From positions 1 through 41,667 of the forward strand of contig NZ_JACHIH010000039.1 in assembly GCF_014203125.1 (NCBI RefSeq): 41,667 nt of DNA. The letters run 5' to 3'. The translations under genes and the position numbers were made by a program. The stretch comes from Rhodopseudomonas rhenobacensis (GTDB lineage: Bacteria > Pseudomonadota > Alphaproteobacteria > Rhizobiales > Xanthobacteraceae). The stretch's first letter is position 1. Each line of letters begins with the position of its first letter. Below the pieces are notes generated by a model. That model did no database searches, was not told the DNA's origin, and saw nothing but the letters and a program-made list of their open reading frames with translations. This document shows positions 9,158 to 16,211 of this stretch, one piece after another.

Positions 9158-9292
9158 TGTCCCGGGCGCGGTGCAGCGCCTTGGCGCTGCTCCGCAGACC
9201 CGGGACCGTTACGAAGGCTGCGGCCGTAAAGGCCCCGGATCTGCAGCGCACCACGCCGCAAACGCGGCGCGATGCGCTGCGTCCGGGGCACG
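9158..9292 (+). repeat. Interspersed repeat, copy A of three
   Basis: About 135 bp, from GTGTCCCGGGC to GTCCGGGGCACG, with the internal marker CTGCAGCGCACCACGCCGCA. Related copies lie at 24035-24172 and, inverted, at 29184-29320. The ends are partly complementary (TGTCCCGG / CCGGGGCA), so it can fold on itself. Confidence 0.7.
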
Positions 9293-9320
9293 GGTCTGGT
9301 TGAGTTTGAAGGAGGGGCGC

Positions 9321-10007
9321 GTGCTGGTTCATATTCCCGAGGTGCTGTCGCAGGACGAAGTACAGCATTGCCGCGCGGTGATGGCGCGCGCCGATTGGGT
9401 CGACGGCCGCATCACCGCGGGCCATCAGTCGGCGCAGGTCAAGCGCAACCTGCAACTGCCGGAGCACACGCCGGAGGCCCGCGAGCTTTCCGAATTGGTG
9501 TTGCGCGCGTTGTCGCGGCATCCGTTGTTCATGTCGGCGGTGCTGCCGAAGACGATCTTTCCGCCGCTGTTCAACCGCTACGACGCCGACGGCGAGATGA
9601 ATTTCGGCGCGCATGTCGACAACGCGGTCCGCACCATCCCCGGCACCGCGATCCGCGTCCGCACCGACGTGTCGTCGACGCTGTTCCTGTCGTCGCCCGA
9701 CGAATATGACGGCGGCGAACTGGTAGTCGAGGACACCTATGGCAGCCACGCGGTGAAGCTGCCGGCCGGCGACATGGTGGTCTATCCCGGCACCAGCCTG
9801 CACCACGTCACCAAGGTGACGCGCGGCTCGCGGATCGCGTCGTTCTTCTGGACCCAGAGCATGATCGGCGACGTGACGCGCCGCGCGATGATGTTCGATC
9901 TTGATATGTCGATTATTAGGCTGAACGGCGATCACCCCGAGCATCCCTCGGTGGTGTCGCTGACTTCGCTGTATCACAACCTGCTGCGGCAATGGGCCGA
10001 GGTGTGA
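9321..10007 (+). CDS. piuC: PiuC-type Fe(II)/2-oxoglutarate PKHD hydroxylase
   Basis: 228 residues. The GTG at 9321 is fixed by AAGGAGG five bases upstream; this matches the usual PKHD-hydroxylase length of about 225, whereas earlier in-frame starts run into the repeat. The protein begins [10 protein letters not shown]. The iron-binding HxD is H98-x-D100 in FGAHVDN. The distal His lies in [11 protein letters not shown] (about 161-162), followed by the Arg that binds 2-oxoglutarate. Other family marks are [18 protein letters not shown] and [14 protein letters not shown]. PiuC/YbiX proteins are iron-regulated and usually sit beside catecholate siderophore receptors, as here. Their substrate is not settled; a siderophore or receptor-linked role is inferred. 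Confidence 0.9.
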   Translation: MLVHIPEVLSQDEVQHCRAVMARADWVDGRITAGHQSAQVKRNLQLPEHTPEARELSELVLRALSRHPLFMSAVLPKTIFPPLFNRYDADGEMNFGAHVDNAVRTIPGTAIRVRTDVSSTLFLSSPDEYDGGELVVEDTYGSHAVKLPAGDMVVYPGTSLHHVTKVTRGSRIASFFWTQSMIGDVTRRAMMFDLDMSIIRLNGDHPEHPSVVSLTSLYHNLLRQWAEV

Positions 10008-10019
10008 GGCGCACGACAC

Positions 10020-11018
10020 TTAGTCCAGCATCGCCTGGAGCGCCGGCGAAAGCTTTTCGGCAAGCGAGCCGCCTGATTTGAACAGCAGCGCAGCCGCGAG
10101 ATTGTGCCGCGCGGCGAATGCAAGTCCCGCCTCGGGACCGAGCACCATCAGCGCGGTGGCATAGGCGTCGGCCTTTATGCAGCTTAAGTGCAGCACGGAT
10201 GCGCTGACCATGGCGTTGTCGATCGGCGCGCCGGTGGCGGGATCGATGGTGTGCGAATAGACGCGGCCGGCATCGGCGAAGCCGCGCTCGCAGCCCGAGG
10301 TCGCGATCGCGAGCCCGTGCAGCGCCACCAGCAGCGGCGCGGTGGCGATGCGTTCGCCGGCGGGGCGGTCGATCGCCACCCACCATGGCGTACGGTCCGG
10401 CTTGACGCCGCAGCCGGCCAATTCGCCGCCGATCTCGACCAGCGCGTGATCGACGCCGTGGCGGCGCAGCGCGGCCATCACCTGATCGACCGCAAAGCCT
10501 TTGGCGATGCCGCAGAGGTCGAGCTGCGCGGCAGCGGTGCGGCGCAGCCGCGCTTGCTGAGGATCGAATGCGAGATGCCGCCAGCCGCTGTGATCAAGAG
10601 CCTGTTCAATCGCCTCTCGTGCCGGCGGCGACATACGCCGCGCGCTGGGGCCAAAGCCCCACAGATCGACCAGCGCGCCCATGCACGGATCGTAGGCGCC
10701 GTCGGTCTCTTGCGCGACACGCAGCGCGCAGTCGATCACCTTGGCGAACTCCGCCGGCAGCGTCTGCCATTCGCCGATCGCCCCACAGTTGAATCGGCTG
10801 ATATCGGAGCGCGGCTCCCACGGGCTCATCTGTGCGACCACGCGATCGAGTTCGGCCGCGATCGCGCGATGCAGGGGCTGCTCCAAGCCCGCCGCGGCGA
10901 TGCATTGCACCGACCATGTGGTGCCCATGGTGGTGCCGCCGAGCCGCAGCAATGGCCCGCGGCCGGGCGTGCGGCGCGGCGCGGACAGCGTCAGCGGGAT
11001 GGCGACGCGAGGCTGCAT
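10020..11018 (-). CDS. apbE: ApbE, FAD:protein FMN transferase
   Basis: 332 residues. ApbE attaches FMN covalently to Thr/Ser of target proteins on the outer side of the inner membrane, using FAD and a divalent metal. Visible marks are GGTTMGTTWSVQC near the N terminus, DLCGIAKGFAVDQV in the middle, TSGCERGF with SHTIDPATGAPI, and CIKADAYATALMVLG carrying the metal-binding Asp. I see no convincing signal peptide or lipobox in the first 30 residues, which is unusual for a periplasmic ApbE; an N-terminal leader may be atypical or absent. It is last in the PepSY-DUF2271-DUF4198-ApbE run, 17 bp after the DUF4198 gene. The operon partners are the likely flavinylation context. Confidence 0.9.
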   Translation of the reverse strand: MQPRVAIPLTLSAPRRTPGRGPLLRLGGTTMGTTWSVQCIAAAGLEQPLHRAIAAELDRVVAQMSPWEPRSDISRFNCGAIGEWQTLPAEFAKVIDCALRVAQETDGAYDPCMGALVDLWGFGPSARRMSPPAREAIEQALDHSGWRHLAFDPQQARLRRTAAAQLDLCGIAKGFAVDQVMAALRRHGVDHALVEIGGELAGCGVKPDRTPWWVAIDRPAGERIATAPLLVALHGLAIATSGCERGFADAGRVYSHTIDPATGAPIDNAMVSASVLHLSCIKADAYATALMVLGPEAGLAFAARHNLAAALLFKSGGSLAEKLSPALQAMLD

Positions 11019-11035
11019 GTTCGGCGCTGCTTGCG

Positions 11036-11848
11036 CTATTGCGGCAGCACTTCCAGCGTCGCGGCGTAGCCGGCGCGGCGGGTGGCGTTCTTGATCTTGC
11101 TCTTGTCGTCCTGCACCGAGGCGTTGATCCAGTACATCCCGGGCCCGGGCCAGGTGACGCTGAACGAGCCGGATTCGTCGGTGGTCACTTTGCTTTCGTT
11201 GAGCTTGTCGCGATAACGAATCCCGCCCGGCACCACCGCCACCGCGACGCCGGCGGCCGGCTGGCCGTCGAGCACCAGCCGGAACGTCGCCTTTTCGCCT
11301 GCGACCAGATTGTTCGGATGCGTCACCGGGACTAATTCCAGGCCGACGCCGGAGGGCTTCAGCGTCTCCTCGCTCGGCTTGCCCGAGGTGACGAAGGCCT
11401 CGACGCGGCCCTGCATCTCGGAAATCTTCACATCCGTCGCGGCGGCGGGAATTTCGCTATCGATCTGCTCCGGCTTGCCGCGCCAGCGCTTGGTCTCGCC
11501 ATTGAGCTTGTAGTTGGCGAACACGCCCTGGTTCAGCACGCTGATCTTGTAGGTGCCGGGCTGCTCCAGCTTGAGGTCGAACGAGCTGCGGAACTTGCCT
11601 TTGGCGATATTTTCCGGCGTGACGGTCTTGCCGTCCGGCGCCAGCACCGCGAGATTGTCGAGCGCCAGCGGATGATGCTCGAAGTAGAACAGGTCGTTGG
11701 AAATCGCGGCGTCCACCGTGACCCAGGCGTCCTTGCCGGACAGCACCGTGGCCGATGGCAACAGCCAGGTGCGATGCGCCTCGGCGCTTGCCGACAGCAT
11801 CGATAAGGCGGCGGAAGCGAGCAGCGCCAGTTTGATGAACTTGGTCAT
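11036..11848 (-). CDS. DUF4198-domain periplasmic protein
   Basis: About 270 residues from the ATG at 11848, which gives a standard Sec signal (MTKFIKLALLASAALSMLSASAEAH). Upstream in-frame codons do not look coding, and AAAGGA lies just ahead. The mature protein opens HRTWLLPSATVLSGKDAWVTVDAAISNDLFYFEHHPL, the usual DUF4198 start with exported His-rich character. Later beta-rich segments include YKISVLNQGVFANY and a C-terminal Ig-like part ending in SFSVTWPGPGMYWINASV. DUF4198 proteins are often found with metal-uptake or TonB systems; the biochemical role is not established. The position between the DUF2271 and ApbE genes suggests a shared iron-linked function. Confidence 0.82.
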   Translation of the reverse strand: MTKFIKLALLASAALSMLSASAEAHRTWLLPSATVLSGKDAWVTVDAAISNDLFYFEHHPLALDNLAVLAPDGKTVTPENIAKGKFRSSFDLKLEQPGTYKISVLNQGVFANYKLNGETKRWRGKPEQIDSEIPAAATDVKISEMQGRVEAFVTSGKPSEETLKPSGVGLELVPVTHPNNLVAGEKATFRLVLDGQPAAGVAVAVVPGGIRYRDKLNESKVTTDESGSFSVTWPGPGMYWINASVQDDKSKIKNATRRAGYAATLEVLPQ

Positions 11849-11877
11849 TGCGAAAAATCCTTTCGGTCTCGACGTGA

Positions 11878-12390
11878 TTACGGCGTGAGCTTCAGCGTCA
11901 GCGCGGAGATTTCGTCGGCGCCCTTGGCATCCGCGGTCGTCGGCGCCTGCGGCGGCCATTGGAACGGCACCCGCAGCACTTCGCGGCCGCCGACTTCGCG
12001 CGCCGCCTCGACCACTAGCTGATAGCTGCCGGGCGGCAGCTCGCCGAGCGGCTTGGCGCTGGCGTCAAACACGATCTGGTGGGTGCCGGGGCCGCGCGTC
12101 GGGCTCGACAGTCCGTCGGCCGGCAGCGTCAATTCGCGGCCGACGCGGCGCCACCATTGCCGGATGTCCTTCAGATATTTGTTGCCCTCGTGGTCTTTCT
12201 GCTTGGCGTCGTACCACACCGCCAGCGTGGTCGCCTTGCTGCCGTCGGCGTTCTCGACCCAGAATGCGACGTAAGGCTTGTGATACTCGCTGACGCTGAG
12301 CCGCGGGATCTCGATGCTGATACTGGCTTCGCCGGCGAGCGCGCTGCCGGCGGCCAGGGTGGTCAGCGCGGCGGTGATCAGGAAACGCAT
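11878..12390 (-). CDS. DUF2271-domain periplasmic protein
   Basis: 170 residues with a signal peptide (MRFLITAALTTLAAGSALAG). The body carries family-typical ISIEIPRLSVSEYHKPYVAFWVE and WYDAKQKDHEGNKYLKDIRQWWR. I use the ATG at 12390; a TTG directly before it would add one residue. It starts 10 bp after the PepSY stop codon, with GAGG inside that gap. DUF2271 proteins recur next to PepSY membrane proteins and ApbE, and have been discussed as parts of extracytoplasmic flavin-dependent redox systems. I cannot point to a flavinylation motif here with certainty. Confidence 0.85.
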   Translation of the reverse strand: MRFLITAALTTLAAGSALAGEASISIEIPRLSVSEYHKPYVAFWVENADGSKATTLAVWYDAKQKDHEGNKYLKDIRQWWRRVGRELTLPADGLSSPTRGPGTHQIVFDASAKPLGELPPGSYQLVVEAAREVGGREVLRVPFQWPPQAPTTADAKGADEISALTLKLTP

Positions 12391-12399
12391 CAAAGAACC

Positions 12400-13041
12400 T
12401 CAGCGGTGAATGAACAGGACGACGACGAACAGCGGAATCACGAAGCCGAGCCCGACCACCGGCCAGGTCGCCGGGCGTTTGCCGGCGTGCAGTTGCAGCA
12501 GCAAGAGCCCGGTGATGCAGAAGATCATCGCTGCGGCGGCGAACAGGTCGAGGAACCAGCTCCACGACGCGCCGGTGTGGCGCCCCTTGTGCAGGTCGTT
12601 GAGATAGGCAATCCAGCCGCGATCGGTGATTTCATAAGACACCGCGCCGCTGTCGCGCTCGATGCTGAGCCAGGCGTCGCCGCCGGGCCGCGGCAGCGCC
12701 ACGTAGACGTCCTTCGCCGACCATTCGGTGTCGCGCGCGGCGACGCTGACGCCCATCTCACGCCGCAACCAGGCGTCGATCTCCGACGGCAGCGGCGCTT
12801 TCGCCACCGCTGGTTGCGACTTCAAACTTTCGAGCAAGGGCTGCGGCAATTGGCCGTCGCGCATCACCACGCTGGGTTTGGATTCGATCTGGCCGGCGTG
12901 GTTCAGTGTGATGCCGGTCAAGGCGAACAGCAGCATGCCGATCAGGCACAGCCCCGAACTGATCCAGTGCCATTGATAGAGCTGCTTGAGCAAGAACGCG
13001 CGGCGCTTCTTGTGATCCGCAATGCGTCGCCCGTCGCTCAT
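12400..13041 (-). CDS. PepSY-associated transmembrane protein
   Basis: About 213 residues from the ATG at 13041 (a TTG at 13062 is possible). An N-terminal membrane segment with the family motif LYQWHWISSGLCLIGMLLFALTGITLNH is followed by a periplasmic PepSY-like domain (about 60-150, with AWLSIERDSGAVSYEITDRG). Two further membrane helices follow (LFAAAAMIFCITGLLLLQLH, WPVVGLGFVIPLFVVVLFIH). The His residues in the helices and in LNDLHKGRHTGASWSW are typical of PepSY proteins that resemble haem-binding ferric reductase membrane parts. It is first in a four-gene operon ending in apbE, with an ICE-like box about 130 bp upstream. A role in ferric or siderophore reduction is inferred. Confidence 0.85.
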   Translation of the reverse strand: MSDGRRIADHKKRRAFLLKQLYQWHWISSGLCLIGMLLFALTGITLNHAGQIESKPSVVMRDGQLPQPLLESLKSQPAVAKAPLPSEIDAWLRREMGVSVAARDTEWSAKDVYVALPRPGGDAWLSIERDSGAVSYEITDRGWIAYLNDLHKGRHTGASWSWFLDLFAAAAMIFCITGLLLLQLHAGKRPATWPVVGLGFVIPLFVVVLFIHR

Positions 13042-13169
13042 CGACCGATCCGTGATGTCCAAACAAGCTTCCGCACATGGCCATTGTCACAGATGGAAAC
13101 ATCCGAGCGGTAGTCAGCGGCCGCTGCGGTGTTGTAACCGCATCGCCCGGGGTTTTGCTACAGCTGCAA

Positions 13170-13186
13170 TTTAGGTTCGCTCTAAA
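13170..13186. promoter_or_regulatory. Candidate Irr-type iron control element (ICE)
   Basis: TTTAGGTTCGCTCTAAA has perfect 5-bp arms (TTTAG/CTAAA) and the exact 17-bp ICE length; 11 of 14 fixed consensus positions match. It lies about 130 bp upstream of the PepSY start and faces that minus-strand operon. Irr binding is inferred. Confidence 0.6.
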
Positions 13187-13220
13187 CTTCGCCAGGCGGA
13201 GGCGGGACACGGCGTGTTTT

Positions 13221-13374
13221 CCCTCGCCCCGCTTGCGGGGAGAGGGTGGCTCGAATGCGCGTAGCGCGTTCGAGTCGGGTGAGGGGGCGCCACGTTATGC
13301 CGAGGCGCCCCCTCACCCGACCCGGCTTCGCTGACGCTTCGCCGGGTTCACCTCTCCCCGCAAGCGGGGAGAGG
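13221..13374. repeat. Large palindromic repeat, CTCTCCCCGC type
   Basis: Two end hairpins (CCCTCGCCCCGC-TTGC-GGGGAGAGGG at the left; CCTCTCCCCGC-AA-GCGGGGAGAGG at the right) flank inverted GGTGAGGGGGCGC / GCGCCCCCTCACC arms. The same element type is at 15944-16100. These repeats are very common in Bradyrhizobium/Rhodopseudomonas. Confidence 0.75.
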
Positions 13375-13505
13375 TGAAGCGGTGCCGTTAGCTCGCGTTG
13401 ATTGATAATCGCGGCTTACGGAGTGATGCTTGTTCGTCGATCGCTTCGGCTGTCGAGAGCCGATAACGAGGCTGCCTCGCGGCGTTCTCCCGACCAGCCG
13501 CCCTG

Positions 13506-13760
13506 TTACTTGCTGCCCGCACCCCGGCGGGCGATCGCGGCCTCGATCGCCAGCATCAATTTCTGATTGATGTCGTTCATGCCGTCGAGGAAGGCTTCGG
13601 CGGGAAGCTGGCCGTCGACCAGCGTGGCCTCGTCGACCTCCTCCTCGACCGAATCGCTCTTCAGCGCGGCCGGGTCGGGGTGGGTGTTGATGAGCTGCAC
13701 GACGATGTTGAACAGCGCCTTGAGCTGGCCGTCGATGAATTCGAGCTTCTGGTCGGTCAT
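13506..13760 (-). CDS. Small acidic protein of unknown function
   Basis: 84 residues from the ATG at 13760 (MTDQKLEFIDGQLKALFNIV). It is mostly helical and acidic in the middle (SDSVEEEVDEATLVDG), without signal peptide or membrane segment. Helices such as QLKALFNIVVQLINTH and NQKLMLAIEAAIARRG suggest a small oligomeric cytoplasmic protein. I do not recognise the family. A longer in-frame start at 13907 would add 49 residues that do not look coding. The gap to the upstream gene on the same strand is 165 bp, so joint transcription is uncertain. Confidence 0.6.
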   Translation of the reverse strand: MTDQKLEFIDGQLKALFNIVVQLINTHPDPAALKSDSVEEEVDEATLVDGQLPAEAFLDGMNDINQKLMLAIEAAIARRGAGSK

Positions 13761-13925
13761 TGCCAAAGCTTTCGCGGATCGTAGCGGACGAGAGGAATGT
13801 GCGCGGCAAATTAGATGTGCCGACCGATCCGTGCAAGGCATCCGCGCAATCCCAAGGCCACGAAGCATGAGACGCGACGCCGCAGCAACTATGCGAAGCT
13901 CTCGCAACAGCGTCGACGCGAGCGG

Positions 13926-14357
13926 TTATCCGGCGAGAAATTTGTAGGCGGCGATCAGCGCCACCATGCCGGCGAAGATCAGCAGCGCGGGGATCGGCCG
14001 CTTGGCCGCAGCCGGCCCCGCGGGTTTGGCGGGCTTGTCCGGTTTGCGCGGCTTTTGAAATTTGACGACGTTGTCGTCGGTCGGCGACTTCGACAGCGGG
14101 CGCGGCTCCGGCTCGGGCGCGGTGCCGGTGCCGCCCATCTCTTTATAATACGTCAGATAGATCTCGCTGACCGCGACGGTCTTCGACTTGGCTTCGCTCA
14201 TCTCGCCGAACCGCGCGCGATAGCGGGAGAGGAATTCCTGGGCGTTGGCCGGCAGATCCTCGAAGCTGCCGAGCTTCGCCATCATCAGCCAGGTGGCGAA
14301 ATCCGCCTCGGCTTTGGCGCGCGCCTTCTTGGCGATACTGGCGTTGGTCTTGGCCAT
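13926..14357 (-). CDS. Hypothetical tail-anchored protein
   Basis: 143 residues from the ATG at 14357 (MAKTNASIAKKARAKAEADF). A basic helical N terminus, a middle with FATWLMMAKLGSFEDLPANAQEFL, and a Pro/Lys-rich linker (KPRKPDKPAKPAG) precede one C-terminal membrane helix (PALLIFAGMVALIAAYKFLAG). This layout suggests a cytoplasmic protein held in the inner membrane by its tail. I do not recognise a family. The in-frame start at 14597 would add 80 residues without family character. It is divergent from the guanidine locus. Confidence 0.6.
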   Translation of the reverse strand: MAKTNASIAKKARAKAEADFATWLMMAKLGSFEDLPANAQEFLSRYRARFGEMSEAKSKTVAVSEIYLTYYKEMGGTGTAPEPEPRPLSKSPTDDNVVKFQKPRKPDKPAKPAGPAAAKRPIPALLIFAGMVALIAAYKFLAG

Positions 14358-14626
14358 GGGGGTCCGTTTGTTCAAACGATTATCGTCACGCGGCCGCAGC
14401 GGGTGATCATAGGTCAGCCGGGGTGAAGCCGTTTTATGACCCCTTGCCGCGCCGCGCCACAACAACAGCATCCGTCTGTTAATATAGCACTGGCGCCTGC
14501 GCAAATGTTGAGCAGATGCCTCGGGACTGCCGACGCGATTCGCGGGAGCCGCGCGGCGGGGCGGGGAAATCGGTTTCATTTCAATGGTTGCCACCATGGC
14601 ACGGCTCCTGCATTATGCAGGCGGAG
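14358..14626. other. Leader/promoter region of the guanidine locus
   Basis: No credible gene. It should hold the promoter of the riboswitch transcript, and of the divergent tail-anchored-protein gene. I cannot pick -35/-10 elements with confidence. Confidence 0.4.
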
Positions 14627-14747
14627 TTGGTTGCTAGGGTTCCGGCCTTGCCATTGTGCAGGGTGCTGGTCCGAGAGCGGCCGCTTGCGGGGGAGACATC
14701 CTCGCAGGACACGGCGGGACAAAAGCCCGGGAGACCTCGTTGGCCAA
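14627..14747 (+). ncRNA. Guanidine-I riboswitch (ykkC class)
   Basis: The conserved aptamer blocks appear in order: GCTAGGGTTCCG at 14633-14644, GCTGGTCCGAGAGCGGC near 14664-14681, and ACGGCGGGACAAAAGCCCGGG at 14711-14731, followed by AGA. A closing stem can form between TTGGTTG (14627-14633) and TGGCCAA (14741-14747, with wobble pairs). Guanidine-I riboswitches bind guanidinium and normally switch expression on. The 3' strand of the closing stem touches the left arm of the terminator at 14746-14795, which fits a mutually exclusive on-switch. The downstream genes are the classic guanidine-I regulon of carboxylase, DUF1989 pair and ABC transporter. Confidence 0.92.
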
Positions 14748-14795
14748 GGGATTGGCGAAGCGATGGTCTATCGCCATTCCCTTTTTGTATTTTTT
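14746..14795 (+). terminator. Riboswitch-controlled rho-independent terminator
   Basis: AAGGGATTGGCGA (14746-14758) pairs with TCGCCATTCCCTT (14771-14783) with one mismatch in 13 and a 12-nt loop. It is followed by a T-rich run, TTTTTGTATTTTTT. It starts at the end of the guanidine-I aptamer and ends 15 bp before the first gene, so it is the likely expression platform. Confidence 0.85.
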
Positions 14796-14810
14796 ACAAG
14801 AGGGATCGCA

Positions 14811-15902
14811 ATGAACAGACTCCGCTCCATTCTCCGAACCAGGTCGATGCTGCGCAATCTGGCGCTGGCCGCCGTGATGCTCGGTGTCGCCGTGTCGAGT
14901 GCCGACGCCGCGCCGAAGAAGGACTTCAAGGTCGCCTGGTCGATCTATGTCGGCTGGATGCCGTGGGGCTATGCCGCCGACACCGGCATCGTCAAGAAAT
15001 GGGCCGACAAATACGGCATCACCATCGAGGTCAAGCAGTTCAACGACTACGTCGAATCGATCAACCAATACACCGCCGGCTCCTATGACGCGGTGACCAT
15101 CACCAACATGGACGCGCTGTCGATCCCCGCCGCCGGCGGCGTCGACACTACTGCCGTGGTGATGGGCGACTTCTCCAATGGCAACGACGCGGTGATCCTG
15201 AAGGGCAAATCGGATCTCGCCGCGATCAAGGGCCAGAAGGTCAACCTGGTCGAGTTCTCGGTGTCGCATTATCTCTTGGCGCGCGCGCTTGAGACCAAGA
15301 AGCTCGCCGAGAAGGACATCAAGGTCGTCAACACCTCCGACGCCGATCTCGCCGCCGCCTACAAGACCCCCGAGGTCACCGCGGTGGTGACCTGGAATCC
15401 GATCGTCGCCGAAATCCTCACCGCGCCCGACGCCAAGAAGGTGTTCGATTCCTCGCAAATTCCCGGCGAGATCATGGACCTGATGGTCGCCAACACCCAA
15501 GTGGTGAAGGACAATCCGGACTTCGCCAAGGCGCTGGTCGGGATCTGGTACGAGACCATCGCCAAGATGCAGGCGGGCGGCGCCGACGGCAAGGCGGCCA
15601 AGGAAGCGATGGCGAAAGCCTCCGGCACCGATCTCGCCGGCTTCGACAGCCAGCTCGCCTCGACCAAGCTGTTCGACAAGCCGGCCGACGCCGAAGCCTT
15701 CACCAAGAGCGCCACCGTCGGCAAGACCATGGACCGGGTGCGCAAGTTCCTGTTCGAGAAGGAACTGCTCGGCAAGGGTGCGAAGTCGGCCGACGCGGTC
15801 GGCATCGAGCTCGGCGACAAGACCGTGCTCGGCGACAAGGCCAATGTGAAGCTGCGCTTCGACGCCAGCTACATGGACCTCGCCGCCAAGGGCAAGCTGT
15901 AA
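14811..15902 (+). CDS. Guanidine/urea-type ABC transporter substrate-binding protein
   Basis: 363 residues. The ATG at 14811 follows AAGAGGG and opens a signal peptide (LALAAVMLGVAVSSADA). The mature protein is a type-2 periplasmic binding protein of the nitrate/sulfonate/taurine-like (SsuA/TauA-type) superfamily: FKVAWSIYVGWMPWGYAAD, SYDAVTITNMDALSIPAAGGVD, NDAVILKGKSDLAAIKGQKV, EVTAVVTWNPIVAEIL. This subgroup is commonly named a putative urea ABC transporter binding protein because it lies beside urea carboxylase. The guanidine-I riboswitch directly upstream makes guanidinium the more likely ligand. It is first in the riboswitch transcript; a 309-bp gap with a palindromic repeat separates it from the permease gene. 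Confidence 0.88.
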   Translation: MNRLRSILRTRSMLRNLALAAVMLGVAVSSADAAPKKDFKVAWSIYVGWMPWGYAADTGIVKKWADKYGITIEVKQFNDYVESINQYTAGSYDAVTITNMDALSIPAAGGVDTTAVVMGDFSNGNDAVILKGKSDLAAIKGQKVNLVEFSVSHYLLARALETKKLAEKDIKVVNTSDADLAAAYKTPEVTAVVTWNPIVAEILTAPDAKKVFDSSQIPGEIMDLMVANTQVVKDNPDFAKALVGIWYETIAKMQAGGADGKAAKEAMAKASGTDLAGFDSQLASTKLFDKPADAEAFTKSATVGKTMDRVRKFLFEKELLGKGAKSADAVGIELGDKTVLGDKANVKLRFDASYMDLAAKGKL

Positions 15903-16211
15903 GCCGATGCGAACGGCAACGGCCAATCTCCGGCACGGCGCAACCTCTCCCCGCTCTGCGCGGGGAGAGGTCGACCGGCGAAGCGTAAGCGAAGCCGGGC
16001 GGGTGAGGGGCCTGGCACGGCGCTTGTCGCAAGCTGCGGTGCGCGCGGGGCGGCCGCAGCCCCTCACCCCAACCCTCTCCCCGCAAGAGCGGGGCGAGGG
16101 AGCGCGCTGCGGTCGGAGCGAGGTCGCTTCCCATCATCCGTCTGAAACAAATATTCGTTTCGTTGAATCGAATAGCACAATCAACGTTTCTCTTTTCCGA
16201 AGCTGAAACCC
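15903..16211. other. Intergenic gap between binding-protein and permease genes
   Basis: 309 bp without a credible gene. Most of it is the palindromic repeat at 15944-16100. The last 110 bp are comparatively AT-rich (AAACAAATATTCGTTTCGTTG) and could hold a secondary promoter, but I cannot define one. Confidence 0.5.
15944..16100. repeat. Large palindromic repeat, CTCTCCCCGC type
   Basis: The left hairpin CCTCTCCCCGC (15944-15954) / GCGGGGAGAGG (15960-15970) and the right hairpin CCCTCTCCCCGC-AAGA-GCGGGGCGAGGG (16073-16100) enclose inverted GGTGAGGGGC / GCCCCTCACC arms. It is the same element type as 13221-13374. Lying inside the probable operon, it may keep binding-protein mRNA more abundant than permease mRNA. 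Confidence 0.75.

Larger units (their letters stand above)
8969..9320. other. Repeat-filled intergenic region
   Basis: 352 bp between receptor and dioxygenase genes with no credible gene. It consists of two interspersed repeats (8981-9097 and 9158-9292) and ends in the strong ribosome-binding site of the next gene (AAGGAGG at 9309-9315). Confidence 0.65.
13042..13505. other. Intergenic region upstream of the PepSY operon
   Basis: 464 bp without a credible gene. It holds an ICE-like box (13170-13186) and a large palindromic repeat (13221-13374). About 130 bp of unremarkable sequence remain before the next gene's stop codon. Confidence 0.6.
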
